Positions 34,300 to 46,879 are shown, numbered from the stretch's first letter. The stretch: DNA of 64,000 nt from Cryptomeria japonica (GCF_030272615.1 NC_081410.1:124183140-124247139), one strand, 5' to 3'. Notes: generated by a model not told the origin, from the sequence alone. Numbers and translations are program-made.

Positions 34300-37200
34300 T
34301 CAAGGAATCAAATATTGTGTCCATCCTCTCAGAAAACATTCCAAAACATTAATAAAGGTGTTGTACATGAATGCATTAATTTGCAAACTTGGAAGATCAG
34401 ATGGCATAGATTTATTTAGAGCATTGATTGTATCTTGTTGAGCTCCTAGCAGGATATCTATCCGGGGAGTGATTAAGCTTCTCAATTCCCCAGCTCTACT
34501 CAACATCATGTCCTTATCATGATACCAACCCTTTATTTCATTGGTGAATCCCAAAATTTGCACCTCAAGGGTGCTAGGATGGACCGATTGAGGTGAAAAA
34601 GAATGTCCTATACTATCAAGCTTACCCTCAATATCCCTAATCTGTCAATCAATGTCTGCTATAAATTTGGGTAAAACCATACATGACTTGAAAAAATTTC
34701 CGCCTTCATCTAATGCCTCCTCTACACTCTTCATAGCAGCTTTTAGACTTTCTCTATCACTTTCAACTGATAACAAAATTTGTTTCAACCGCATTTCATT
34801 GAATTTCTTCTGTACAAATTCATTGGCCGCTTTTTCAAAAGAATCAAATTGTGTATTTACAGTATCCAAAATATTTCTTAGGTTACCAAATGGAGAATAA
34901 CAAGGATCCTGAGCAAAACTTGGTAAAATCTTCTACAAAATTTCAGTGGCATAAGAGATAATGTATTTGTCCTTGCACTGAGATTTCAGAAGATATTCAC
35001 TAGCCTTAATTTAAGCCTGTGTAGAAATTTTCAAATCCTACAGAGGTGACAAAGTGCTCAGATCAACTGGACCGTGTGAAAAGCCATCATCAATAATAAT
35101 TTGCTTCTCCTTATTAGAGACAGAGGTTGCGGTCACGGTCACCGAAGCTTTCTCTTTGGGCTGATCGCTCTTCTCCATTTCCTTTTCATTTCCTACACTT
35201 TCTCCATTTTCATTTTTGGCTACCTCCTCAAATATCATCTCTATAAGTACTTCAATCTCAGGTGGGTCCTAAGTAGCTTCACCAGAGAATTTTCATGCTA
35301 GATCATCAATAGGAGCTTCTACATGTACTTGCTCAATCTGCTCAAAAGATGGTTGATCCATCTGATTACCAGACACTTCTATATGTACTTTCGAGATGGA
35401 AGTATCTTTAGGTATGTTTTCTTTCAGTTGAGTATCAGTCCCTTTATTCACTTCAAAATTTAGTTCAGTCAAAAACTCCTTTATTATCTTCTCAGTCTCT
35501 TGAGCGACCTCATCTATTTTACCTGGCATAATTTTGCTTATTCTCTTTTTGCTCCTGAATTTATCTTTTATTAATTGTAATATTCTATTAATTTATTCTC
35601 TAGAAGCAACCTAACATGAGTTAACCAAAACATATTCCTGCATCTCCTCATCCTTCTGGAAAGAGGTGTGTCTCCTAGCATCCAAAATACTATACAAGTC
35701 CTTTGGTAACTTAGATGATAACTCAATTAAGTCTCTACTAAAGTTATTCATATAATGAACAACTGCTTCTTCTAATTCTCTTCTTTCATTATCATCTGCA
35801 TTCTCATAGTATAAAGCAAGATCTTTCAAGTTGCCATCTTTAATGATTTCATTTTTTAAATCTTCTAAGGACTTAGGAGGAATTATCTTGACACTACCAG
35901 ATTCTAAGGCTTCATCAACCTTTGATTTTTTCCTTCTGCTCCCTCTGGCTCTTTCAGATGACTCTCCTTGATTCTTGGCCCTCTTTGATGGAGGGGCATC
36001 AACGGATGGTTTCCTTACTACCCGAGCATAGGTAGTGGTCTTCTTGACTTCCTTGACCTCCTCATCTAATTCAATCTCTTCCTTAGAAATAATATATTGC
36101 CTTGAAGGCTTGTCTTTTCTCCTCTTCTCCACTCCACCAATAGATACTATTGGTTTGGGCTTAGGTGGAGGTACTAGTTTCTTCACACAGAATACAAGTA
36201 CGAATTTACTAGGCTTTGGTTGCATGGAGTATGAAGGTGTCAGAGTGGGTTGAGGTTTAATCACATCCTCTTCTCTCAAGATATTATGAGCTCTGGCTCT
36301 TTCCACTATCTCTTTAGTCAGACCCATCTTTTCTCCCACTGCTTCTACATCCTTTCTGATCTTTCTTTTCTGGGTAGGTTTGGAGAAATTCTAATGTAGA
36401 CTTAGGTCTTTTTCCCTGAAAGTGTCAAATCTTTCTTCTTTCTTATCAATGGAATGACTCAACATATGTTGAGCATAGGCATCAATGGTAGCACCATCAA
36501 CTTCATAACCCATTGGAAGAATCCACACAATCCTTGGTTCAATGGCTTCCATTAGACATTGGTCTTTATCAGCCATGAAGCAAATTGTTTTCTCATACTT
36601 CTCCATTATCTCTTTTGGGATTCTTTATCTTCTCTTCATTGTGGTTTGAAAAGTTTTGAAATAACCCCACAGAGCAGATATCCTCATTGTGCCATCACCA
36701 ATCCCCATAATCCCTTCCTTGATTTGCATAGCAATTAGCTTGTCATAGGCCCATTGGACCTTCCCTTGAGTACTGGGGATTTCATTCATGAAATATAGAG
36801 ACAAACAGATAATAAGGGTGCCAAACTTAAAGGTGTGCTTCTTGTCTTGTTTAATTTTCTTCAAATTTCTCATCAACTCATTCAAGACAATCATACATAA
36901 ATCATACCTCTTATCTTCCTTCAACATCAGATAGGAAGAGTATATTGTTGTACCAAAGATAGAGTTTTTTATGCTTGACTGGTATACTTTATATCCAACC
37001 ACCATTGATGCAAACTTGACATCATGCTCCAAAATGTCATTGATCATCATCGCTCTGCTATCAAATTGACAACTAGTGGTGGCAATCACAGTGTTGTTTG
37101 ATATTTTCCTTAATCTAGGAACTTCACCGAATGCGCTCAAACAAGTCACGACCTGGATTGCTTGCTTAATGATCTTGTAAGGCTTATCCAGCCACATAAA

Positions 37201-37560
37201 TTTATCATGAATTATGTTGAGTGCATACCGAATCCATTCTTTCTCATCAAATGTTGGAAAGTGTATGAACTGAGAGAAACCCTTGACCAACAAATATTGA
37301 TATTCTAGCTTGAGATTCCCCAAGCTGTCCGCCAGACGATTGTTGTACAAGGTCAACATGTTAGCACTACCGAGTTCTTCAAGATCACAGTGGATATATG
37401 CCCTAATTTCCTCATTATGAAGAACGTTGTAGGGTACAAAATAAAACGCTCCTTCTAGATCATCCTCGACTAATTTGAAAGGATGTTTCTTGAAAATGGA
37501 TCGAGCCCTATCCTTGATTTCCACAACTAGTGGGGTAGCAATTCCATATACTGATGCCAT
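34300..37560 (-). pseudogene. Long accessory ORF of a Copia element
   Basis: From a start at 37560 (MASVYGIATPLVVEI) down to 34300, all open blocks lie in one reading frame: 36625, 36391, 35611, 35293, 35038, 34645 and 34300 are stops in the same phase. The frame is about 1,090 codons and is broken only by nonsense codons (several TAG and TGA, few TAA), not by frameshifts. The first 311 residues are globular with no domain I can name. The middle (35611-36339) is basic with KKR/RKK clusters that could be nuclear signals. The end is helical. It lies between pol and the 3' LTR, in sense orientation, the position of accessory ORFs in plant Copia elements. Confidence 0.65.
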
Positions 37561-37596
37561 TGATAACTTAGGGTTTATAGAAACTAATAGCTTCAA

Positions 37597-38040
37597 ATAG
37601 ATAAATACCTCAATTCACAACCAAGCAAAAGAATTTGCTTTAGGATCGTTGTAATCGTTGTTTAGATCGCCAAACTACTTTGCTCTACTGCTCTGCACTT
37701 TCACTTGATTGTATTGTGAAGAATAAAGATTTGTAATGCCTTTTTAACCTTTGAAAACCTAATTCTGCATTGTTACTAATCAAATGAATATTTAGGTGGA
37801 GAAATCCTTTTGGAAAAAAACTCCCTAATGATACTCTCCCTCCCTTCTTTGAGGGTGATAGAATCTCTTGCATCCACTTAGGCATATGAAGGTAGTTCGA
37901 CATAACCTTTACCATACATGGTCTCCATATATCAACATTAATTGTTAAATTAACATCATTTATTTTATAAATTCATCGAATAGAAGTTCTCAATAATCCT
38001 CAATTATTCAACATAATATCTCTAATTATGCAATTAAGCC
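37597..38040. other. Spacer between accessory ORF and broken pol
   Basis: AT-rich sequence. A short minus-strand frame (37685-37915) has no domain. RT and RNase H of the Copia element are missing here, so a deletion between integrase and the accessory ORF, or a junction of two elements, must lie in this gap. Confidence 0.45.
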
Positions 38041-38900
38041 AAAAATGAAAATGTTCATGAAGGAGCGATGTAACAGCTAAGACATGGACATGGGGCCGTA
38101 AAAGGCTACAAGGCTTAACACAATCAATAGCTTAGGGCCATATCAATCTTCCTTGTCTCAAGATTTTATGACTTGTATCCCTTAACCCCTATCATTGTAG
38201 TTGATGAAGATAAAATTTTCCACTTTTAAATCCAACTTAGACTTTTCCTCCTTAGGCATATGCAAACATGAATCAAAACTAAAAGCTCTATGATAACAAA
38301 AAGAGGGATTCTTTCCTATCCAATCCTATTTTTAAATTTATTCAATACATATAGATACAATATATTTATTGGAAATATAACAAGTAATATTATCTTATTA
38401 TGACCAAAAAATCTTATCTAGGTTAGCTCCATTGAGTATACTCCCAATCATTTCCATTAATGCCATGTTCATTCTTTCTGCAACTCAAATTTGTTGATGG
38501 TGTACTAACCTGTCTTTTAACCAATTGTACCATTATTCTTACCAAATTTTCCACCATTATTTGTTCTCAAAATATTGGCCTTCTTCTCCAAGTGTTTCTC
38601 CACAAGATCCTTAAACTCACCTTCTAGAGAACTCAAATTTCTATCTTAGAAAGAATGCCCACATTTTTTAGATAAACCATCAATAAATGATACATCATAA
38701 ATAGAGATTTTTTTAGTGATGGTATACCAACAAGATCAAAAACATCACTATGAATCATCTCCAAAATCTCATTGTATCTATTAAAACTAAGATTTAATTT
38801 AACACATTTTTTCTATATATCTAATGTTCAAAAAATTAAAATTTATAGAAGAATCTTCAAACCTTTAATACTATTTCACTTTTTTCATCTAATATTTCAT
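38041..38900 (-). pseudogene. Copia integrase fragment
   Basis: Minus-strand translation shows ILRTNNGGKF (family LRSDNGGEF, D changed to N) near 38550-38580, VAERMNMALMEMIGS (family VAERMNRTLMEMARS) near 38440-38480, and HMPKEEKSKLDLKVENFIFINY (family PKEXRXKLDXKXXKCIFIGY) near 38180-38270. Frames shift and stop repeatedly. It is an old Copia integrase C-terminal half. Confidence 0.6.
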
Positions 38901-39749
38901 GCCATAATTTTGAATTTTTTATGAGTGTAGCTTTTTTTTACCTTGGTAAAATCTTGAATTTTTCAAGTCCAATTTTTTGAGTGATACCTTTAATTTTTTC
39001 CTTGTTAACAACTTGAGGTAATGCCTAGGCAATACCTTTAAATTTCTTCTTTCCAAATATTAAATGTATCATCCAGGTGATACCTCAAAATTTATTCCAT
39101 CAATAAATTAAGCTATCACTTAGGTGATATTTTGATTTCTCATATACCTAGAATATTGAGGTATTACTTAGGTGATAGCTTGGGATCATTCCAAACCACG
39201 AGATTTCAACTAGATGATACCTTAGGGTTTCCCAAGCCTATAAAGTATCTCTTAGCTCATACTACTAAACAAATTTCCAAAAATTATTTCATGGGTGATA
39301 CATTACTAAAGGATTTCCCTACTACAACTTCTAAAAGCCATAATTTCATGTCTCCTTTTTCAAGATACGATAGAAGATTAAAATTGGAGGAATCACAGAA
39401 ATTTGTGAGGGATTGAGTGTCAAAGATTCCTTTTAACAAGAGATTTGTTAAGGGTTAGAGATTGAAGATACCAATTTACTAGTGCCAAGATGGAAGATGG
39501 TAGCAACTTCAAAAGCATCAAGGTTCATGGCTGGATGTAATATTGCATTTTTTAAACAAATCATATTGCTAGCTTTGTAAAATTCTTAATTAAAATTTCA
39601 AGTGACGACTTGAAAGCAAGAAGCTCATGTTTCCTAGATTTGATTAACATAAGTACTCATTGATGCAATGTTACAATTTTTAAACAAATTGTAAGACCAC
39701 TAGCTTCATAAAATTTTGACTAAAATTCATGGCAATGGTTGATTATAAA
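38901..39749. other. AT-rich spacer
   Basis: No gene is supported. TAGGTGATA occurs several times between 39070 and 39230 as a loose direct repeat. The stretch 39540-39745 contains two similar segments (TTTTTAAACAAATCATATTGCTAGC and TTTTTAAACAAATTGTAAGACCACTAGC) and is the left flank of the next element. Confidence 0.4.
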
Positions 39750-39879
39750 TGATGTAGGAGCATCATCGATAATGGATTTTATATTTGGAATTGACAACTT
39801 TTGGGATCTTAGATGGGTATTAAATGGGGCAGTGCCTATTTTAAAAAAACAAATTGCACTATTAGCTGGTGTAGGATAG

Positions 39880-39927
39880 TGAGCAAAGGTGATTAGGCCC
39901 CTTGGACCTATTAGTGCCCCTACACCA
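39880..39927 (-). repeat. Truncated 3' LTR, about 48 bases
   Basis: TTAGGCCCCTTGGACCTATT and GTGCCCCT match the right end of the 5' LTR at 46041-46068. The rest of the LTR, about 1.4 kb, is gone. Confidence 0.7.
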
Positions 39928-39979
39928 TACTCCCGGGGTGACAAAATATTAAGTCCCCTTTGAGATGAGGTCTTATATT

Positions 39980-41487
39980 TCAACCCCATTCTTCTTGATG
40001 TCCATCTATGTCACCCATGTTGCATCTTCCTCTAGTAGGTTCTCCCATTTGACCAAGTACTCTTTGTAAGTCTTTCTTCTTGTCTTCATTGTCTCCCTGT
40101 TGTCAGAAATGCATTCCAACTTCACAGGTTGGCTTGGTGGGAGTTCCTTGGTCCTATCAGCAGTGCCTTGGTCTTCTTCATTCACTTCAGAATATTCCTT
40201 CTCAGGAGGTTTGTAAGGGTATAGAACAGAGACATTGAAGATGGGTGAAATGGCTACCCCTTGTGGTAATTATATTTCATCAGCATGTATGCTAAACTTG
40301 TGAACAATCCGGTAGGGTCCTATTTTCTTCATCATTAATTTGGTATACTTCCCCTTGGGAAGTCTCTCCTTATTTAGGTGTGCCATCACCAAATCTCCAA
40401 TCTTGAATTGCAGGTCTCGCTTCTTCTTGTCTACCTTGTCCTTGTACTTCTCAACATTGCTTTGAAGGGTCTCTTTCACTTGTTGATGTATGTCCTTCAT
40501 GATTGCAACAAAATATTCTTCTTGAACACTCCTTTTATCAACACCATACAAATCTCTAAGTTCAAGAATACCCCTGGGATGTAGGCCATAAACCACTTCA
40601 AAATGGCTTATCCCTGTGCTCCTATTCACCAAGTCATTATATGCATATTCTACTTGATTGATTATCATGTCCCATGCTTGACCATGTTCCTTGGTTAGAC
40701 ACTTGAGGAGGTTGCCCAATGACCTGTTGACAACTTCAGTTTGACCATATGTTTGGGGATGGTATGTAGAACTAAAGGACAAATCAGTACCAAGTCTCTT
40801 CCACAATGTTCTCCAAACATTTCCTACAAAATTTCAATCCCTATTCGAAACAATGTTAAGAGGCAATCCATGGATTCTTACAACTTCTTTAAAGAATATA
40901 CTTGCTATATGAGAAGCATCATAGGTGCATTTGCATGGTAGGAAGTGGGTCATCTTGCTAAACATGTCCACAACAACAAAAACACTATCATAACCTGCCT
41001 TGGTTTTTGGCAAGCCCAATACAAAGTCGATGCTAACACTCTCCCATGGTCTACTAGGGATTGGAAGGGGTTGGTACAACCCTGCATTAGATGAGGACCC
41101 CTTTTCTCTTTGAAAAACACCACACCTCTCCACAAACTTTCTAACATCAATCTACATCATTGGCCAATAATAAAATCTCCTCACTTGGTCTAAGGTCTTA
41201 TCAAGACCAAAGTTCCCCCCTAAACTCCCACTATGTTTTTCCTTCACAATATTCTCCCTCATAGAACATTTAGGGACACATAGATAACTTCCCTTAAACA
41301 ACAAATCATTTTGCAACATATATTCAAAGAATTCACTATGATATGAATCAGAAATTTTTTTGCAAACCTCATATATCTCATGAAAATATTCATCATCTTT
41401 ATACATACTCTTGAGTGAGTCAATTCCCATGCTTTGTAGCTGAACCTCTTGCACCCCAAATATCCTCCTGTTGAGTGCATCTACCAC
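39980..41487 (-). pseudogene. Gypsy integrase with chromodomain remnant
   Basis: Open blocks 41152-41487, 40834-41133 and 40270-40806 encode the H2C2 zinc-finger region, the core with SIDFVLGLPKT, VVVDMFSKMTHF and NIVSNRD, and then STYHPQTYGQTEVVNRSLG carrying the catalytic E. The tail has the GPY/F-type segment KKIGPYRIVHKF. After a stop, translation of 40010-40100 shows YKEYLVKWENLLEEDATWV, a chromodomain-like motif, marking it as a chromovirus. Such chromodomains direct insertion to chromatin. Frameshifts or stops separate the blocks. Confidence 0.8.
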
Positions 41488-41499
41488 CTTATCAGCCTA

Positions 41500-41940
41500 C
41501 CCCTTCTTGTGTTTAATGGTGAAGGTATATGCTTGCAATTGCTCCACCCATTTCATGTGTTTATGGTTCAGCTTCTCCTACCCATTCAAAAAACTCAAAG
41601 CATGATTGTCAATGTACCCAATAAATTCTTTAGGTAGGAGGTAATTCCTCCACTTCTTCAAAGCCTTCACCATGGCATACAACTCCAAGTCATAGGTAGA
41701 GTAATTTCATTTGGCTTCGTTGAGCTTTTCACTAAAAAAATCTACTGGCCTACCCTCCTGAATTAGGACAACCTCTATTGCCAAGTTACTAGCATCACAT
41801 TCAATGGTAAACATCTTATTGAAATAAAGCAAAACCAATATGGTTTGTTGATACACCTTCTTCTTTAAGTATTCAAACACCCTATTTGTTGCTTCAATCC
41901 AAGAAAACTTACATTTCTGTCCTCCCTTGATGGTGTCCAA
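41500..41940 (-). pseudogene. Gypsy RNase H remnant
   Basis: 41707-41940 encodes a Gypsy RNase H start: a linker, then TIECDASNLAIEVVLIQEGRPVDFFSEKLNEAK. The catalytic D of CDAS is present. The frame stops at 41707 and the C-terminal half continues in other frames to about 41500. Confidence 0.7.
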
Positions 41941-41949
41941 GATGGGTGC

Positions 41950-42700
41950 ACATATGTGACTAAAATTCTTAATGAATTTCTTGTAGAAGGTGGCTAACCC
42001 ATGAAAACTTCTTACCTCCTACTGACCTTGGGGTTGGCTGTGACAAAATAACCTCCACCTTTTCAGGGTCCATCTTCAAACTCCCCTTTGAGATCACAAA
42101 GCCTAGGTACACACAATCTCTTCTTCCATGAAGACACACTTCTCGATGTTGATCATCAACGTTTCCTCATGAAGTCTCCTTAGGACCATGTCCAAATGTT
42201 CTAGGTGCTCCTCCTTTTATCTTCTGAACACAAGTATGTCATCAAGGTAAACAACAACAAACTTACCAATAAAATCTTTCAACACTTCATTCATAAGGCG
42301 CATAAAGGTGCTTGGAGCATTGGACAGCCCAAAGGGCATAACCAACCACTCGTAGAGGCCTTCATTTGTTTTAAAGGCAGTCTTCCATTCATCTCCCTAC
42401 CCAATCTTGATTTTATGGTAGCCACTTTTGAGATCAATCTTAGAATAGTAACATACTCCTAAACAATCCATTAGGTCTTCAATCCGGGGCATTGGGAACC
42501 TATACCTTATAGTGATCCATTTAATTACCCTAGAATCAATACAAAGCCTCCACTTACCATCTTTCTTAGTGCTAGGACTATTGGTACAACACACGGGATA
42601 AGGCTCTTCCTCACTAACCCCTTATTCAATAGTTCTTGTACTTGTCTAGCAATCTCTTCATTTTGAAAGGGGGTCATTTTGTAGGCAGGCTTGTTTGGTA
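41950..42700 (-). pseudogene. Gypsy reverse transcriptase remnant
   Basis: 42397-42594 carries the fingers region KKDGKWRLCIDSRVI, then YRFPMPRIEDLMD and YYSKIDLKSGYHKIKIG. The catalytic motif reads YLDD at 42238-42249, with a neighbouring [12 protein letters not shown]. Stops and shifts lie on each side of these blocks, so the enzyme is not made. Confidence 0.8.
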
Positions 42701-42767
42701 GTGTAGCCCCTAGTATGAGACCAATTTGATGACTTATATCCCTAATTGGAGGTGTGGAATTAGGAAT

Positions 42768-43454
42768 TTATTCAACAACTATCCCTTTGTACTTCTCCAA
42801 CAACTTCAACACATCCTTAGTAGTATCTTCTTGCTTGCTAGCAGGTAGATCTGATCCACTTGTTGGCTTCAAAATCAAAGCATATCCTTGATTACCTCCC
42901 ACTTTCAAAAATTCTAGAAAATATTTCTCACTCACCATCATCACACTAAGACCCTCATTAGCAGGTTTGTCATCTTCTAGGAGTGGTAACAAGCTATATG
43001 TGGCTCCATCTTTTTGGATGGCGTAGGCATTATTTTCTCCATCATGTTTGGCTTTCCTATCAAACTGCCAAGGTCTCCCTAGAAGGAGGTGGCATGCATC
43101 CATTGGGAGCATGTCACACAAGAGTTTTTCCTTGTAGGCTCCTATGTTGAAATCAACCCATGTTTGTTCAGCAACCAACACCTACTGCCCCTTATTCAAC
43201 CATGAGACTTTATATGGGTTAGCATAAGGAATCCTCCTCAACTTCAATTTCCAAACCATTTATATTGAAACCAAATTATCTGTAGAACCTGATTCTACGA
43301 TCACCTTACAAACTTTACCTCGCACTTTGCAATTGGTTCTAAATAATGTCTTTCTTTGGGGTGGCTCCTTGTTGATCGGTACCTTGAGAAATGTCCTCCT
43401 AAACATTAAGTAATCTCCTACTTCTGCAGCAACATTAACTGAGGGTGAGTTCAC
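42768..43454 (-). pseudogene. Gypsy protease remnant, active-site D lost
   Basis: 43260-43454 contains a KVIVESGSTDNLVS segment, where the family has DSGST: the catalytic aspartate is glutamate. 42768-43181 continues with MDACHLLLGRPWQFDRKAKHDGENN, matching the conserved LLGRPWQFD block. The same segment is found in the + strand relative at 48090-48150. Confidence 0.75.
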
Positions 43455-43469
43455 ACTCTCTTCATCCTC

Positions 43470-44535
43470 CTACACCAAATCGTTTCTCCTCTCTCCTCCA
43501 TGAGAGTTAGAATTCTTCTTCTCCGGGCACCTAGTGGCAGTATGTCCCACTTGGTTGTAGTTCAAATACCTACCGTTGAAAGGGTTTGGACCTCTGCCTG
43601 GTCCACCAAATCTCCCTCTTCCATTAGGCCTCCTTCCTCTATAGCTTCCCCTGCTACTGGAATCCCCACTTTTCTCACTATGGATGGACTCCCCTTGAGA
43701 CCTTTGAGATTGGATTTTATCCCCAAAATTACCTCTCCCTCTAAAACTTCTACCTCTTCCTCTACCTTGCTGATCATTCTTCCTCTTCAATGTTTCTTCT
43801 ACCTTCAATGCTACTTGGAAACACTCAACCATGGTCTTGGGAACAAGGAGGATGATTTCATCTTGGATATTAAACCTCAATCCATTAATGTATCTAGCCA
43901 CCTTTTCTCTTTCATTCTCCACATGTCCAAACCTCATGTTGATTTTGTGAAACTCCTCGGTGTAGGCAGCCACATCCATGTCTTTTTGTTTCAAGTTTTG
44001 CATCCTTCTAAATACTTGAACTTCATAATCAGCAAGTAGGAATTATCCTTTCAGTTTGTTCACCATCCTATCCCATGAATTAATCATGGATTTGTTTTGC
44101 TTCACCCTTTCTCCTTGGGTGTAGTTCCACCAAACCAAGGCAAAACCCCTCAACTTTGTTTTGGAAACCTTCACCTTCTTATCTTCAAGTACCTCCCTAT
44201 ACTCAAAGTAATTATTCAAGGCATCAATTCATTCTATCAACTCCTAAGCATCCATCTTGCCTTCATACATAGGAAGCTCCATTTTTACATCAAAATAATC
44301 TCCTTTTACTAATTTCAAAGCATTGATGAACCTTATTTCTTCAGGAGGGATCTCCTCTTCCTGAGGTCTTGCAGAAGGAGTCTCACCTTCACCTTCTCCT
44401 CCTTCTTCTTCTTCTTCAAGGTCACTATCACTCTCCACCCCTATCTCTCCTTCTCTCTTTGGCCTTCAATGCTTCTACCTCTTCTCTTGCGGATTTCAAT
44501 TTCCTAGCCACTGTAGATCCGGCTTTTGGAGGCAT
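43470..44535 (-). pseudogene. Gypsy gag remnant
   Basis: Gag starts at an ATG at 44535 (MPPKAGSTVARKLK), runs through an acidic stretch (DSDLEEEEEGGEGEGE) and the gag core (FALVWWNYTQGERV) and, at 43470-44003, the C-terminal half (YTEEFHKINMRFGHVENERE) with an RGRGRSFRGRG box. The zinc knuckle reads YLNYNQVGHTATRCPEKK: both cysteines of the first CXXC have become tyrosine. Several stops split it. Confidence 0.75.
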
Positions 44536-44599
44536 ATTGCTCACTCAAAATCACTTACCCTTCACACACTAATACCTTCCCTTACCAAACCAAATGTGG

Positions 44600-44612
44600 A
44601 TCTAATACCACT
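44600..44612 (-). other. Primer-binding site, mutated tRNA-Met type
   Basis: The minus strand reads AGTGGTATTAGATCC, close to TGGTATCAGAGCC with two changes, just left of the LTR edge at 44614. Confidence 0.65.
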
Positions 44613-44613
44613 A

Positions 44614-46074
44614 TGATGCAGAGGGTATGATACAACAAGGTGGCAAGTTCACAACACTAGGGTGTCTCCCTATCAACCCCTAGACAAACATCAACATGAT
44701 CAGACCATAATCTATGGTTCTTTCTCAAATTCAATAACACACACCCATTACTCAATATGGGGTTTGAACATCAACTTAGAGCCAGAATCACATGGGCACT
44801 TAGAGACATCATTTATCCTATTTTGAGACTCAAACACACTCAAAACAACCATTAGATAGAGTTCAAAAACTCTTGGAATGTCACTTTCTTCATTAACCCC
44901 TCCTAGTCCTTGTAGCCCTACCTAATGAGTAATTGGAGCTTAACTTCCAAAAATCCCAAGAAAGGACACACAAAAAAGTGATTTTTTGAAACCCTTTTGG
45001 GACTTCTAACACTATACAAAGCTAACCTTTATGACCCTTAATGCAGTTATGTCAACCAATGTTGCACTCTGAAACCTAATAGGGCTAATTAGGCGTATTT
45101 CCCAAAGCATCTACCAAAGAATGGATGCAAATAACTAGTCCAACACTTGGAACAAAATCCCCTAATCTCAAACCAACAAAATCCACCACTTCTAAGTTCC
45201 CAAACCTCTTAAATTTGCCCTCTGTCCAAAATCTCAATCTTGTTGTAGACTTGTCACATGGAGATGCCAGGTCAAACCCATCTGCCATTCTCACCAACCA
45301 CCATGGATACCTCTAAAACTACTTGAATCCTAAAATAAATTGTAAAATATAACATTCCCTAAGAGATTAGGAATTTTGACTCAAGGAATGTTAGATTTTG
45401 TCCATTTTTATCCAGAACCTTAGGTAAGATGAGGGTTTCAGACTCATTCCTCTTAAAAACACTCTAACTTGCACAAAACACAATGAAAATTCACCAAATC
45501 ACATGAAAATTAAAATTAATTAACAATGTTATCTAAAAATGACCCTTTCAAACCATCACCAATCCGTACCAAGCCGTACAAATTGACTATTACACAGATT
45601 TTGCAAAAAATCAAAGGTAGCTTTATTAGGTTTCTTTAAATTTTCAACAACCAACACATGCCTCAACCACCTAAGGCATAAATATCCTTCATACCACCTT
45701 CCCAACTACTCCCAACCATAATTTGAACCACCTATCCATTGGGAGGGAAGTTGTCATTAGTTTAACAATTTTGTGGTCAAGTTGCACAAGCAACTTTCGA
45801 CAACTTTTACACTTTTTGCATCTAATACATTAGATAGCACAATTGCCTCCTAAAACTTTTCCTACATGCCAAAAATGGCTTACAATGAGATTACAAATTA
45901 TTCCCCTATCATTCCCACACCTTGGGTAATGGTTGACTACCTTTGACCAATTGGCCTTGAGGCCTTACAAAGAACTTCATTATGGACTCAAGGTCCTTAT
46001 TACAATTTTAAAACATGATATGAACAAAATGAAAGTTGATTAGGCCCCTTGGACCTATTGGTGCCCCTGCATCA
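44614..46074 (-). repeat. 5' LTR of the nested chromodomain Gypsy
   Basis: On the + strand it starts TGATGCAGAGGG and ends CCCCTGCATCA, giving inverted termini TGATGCA/TGCATCA. It is 1,461 bases long, and small frames within it have no domains. Confidence 0.75.
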
Positions 46075-46721
46075 AACAGGGACAAATATTTAATTTATTT
46101 TCAGAGGTGTTTCAATCTATTTTTGGCAAAATTTGTGTGGGTTAATGGACTTGGTTAGCCTCTTATTACACCCTTATCATTATTCTTTATTTAAGTTGTC
46201 TTTTGTTTTTAGTGTAGACATGAAATGGTGGGCTGATATTAAATAAGAAGTTGTTGTTACTATTCTCTTAGTCTAAGGTAGGATAAGAGTCAGAGCAATT
46301 TTTGGTAAAGTAAGGAGAGAGAGTTTGTTGCATGAAAAGAATTTAAATCCTAAATGATAGCTAGTGTAATGTCTCTTGGATGGTTATCATTTTGGTATTG
46401 TTTGAAAGGAAAATTTGAAGTCATATTATTGTGGAAGGAACTATGAGTTTGGTGAGTAGTTTGTGTGGGTGTTTTTTTTGTTATATTTTCTCTTCAATTT
46501 ACCGAGTCATGTTGGAGGAGAGAGGGGAGTGGAAATTAAAAAAAAATGAGTGTTGGTACTAGGAGTTAACAATCTAGCAATTATATATTCCAGTATTATT
46601 GTAAAATCTATGAATCTTTTATTTAGTTTGTGTTACTTATTCTCGTAATCTCTTTTGATTTTTAGGTGAGTTGCTTGAATCAAGAACTCTTCATTAGGGT
46701 ATTGATTTAGGTTTGAATCCA
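46075..46721 (+). repeat. Right part of the split 5' LTR
   Basis: It matches the LTR 48799-49587 from its AATATTTAATTT segment onward, including TAGCTAGTGTAA and GTCTCTTGGATGGT, TGTGGAAGGAACTATGAGTTTGG, and the end before the primer site. The left part (39750-39879) matches the beginning, with TGCAGTGCCTATTTTTAA and ATTGGCTAATGTAGGATAG equivalents. Confidence 0.75.
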
Positions 46722-46722
46722 T

Positions 46723-46734
46723 TGGTATCAGAGA
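46723..46734 (+). other. Primer-binding site, tRNA-Met type
   Basis: TGGTATCAGAGA follows the LTR end by one base. The sense is rightward, opposite to the nested element. Confidence 0.8.
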
Positions 46735-46879
46735 AAGGTGATCCTTGGATTGAGCATGTGAGAAGAGAACTGCTAGTGCTGAAAAGGATATGCAAATGAA
46801 TTGCAGGTGGGGTGCTAGTAGACGACATGGGAGAGTTAAAGCATCTAGAACTGTAAATTTCTTAAGGAATGAGAGAGAT

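Larger units (their letters stand above)
39880..46074 (-). mobile_element. Nested chromodomain Gypsy, 3' LTR truncated
   Basis: A leftward-reading Gypsy with LTR 44614-46074 (5'), primer site, gag, protease, RT, RNase H, integrase and chromodomain remnants. Its left end keeps only about 48 bases of the 3' LTR (39880-39927), matching 46020-46074. It was inserted into the 5' LTR of the deletion derivative: sequence left of 39880 and right of 46075 together correspond to the LTR at 48799. Its gag is similar to that of its host element, so the two are from related families. All frames are broken. Confidence 0.8.

Noticed and set aside
43500-44039. A 179-codon + strand frame
   Set aside because: It is the antisense of the recognisable Gypsy gag on the minus strand.
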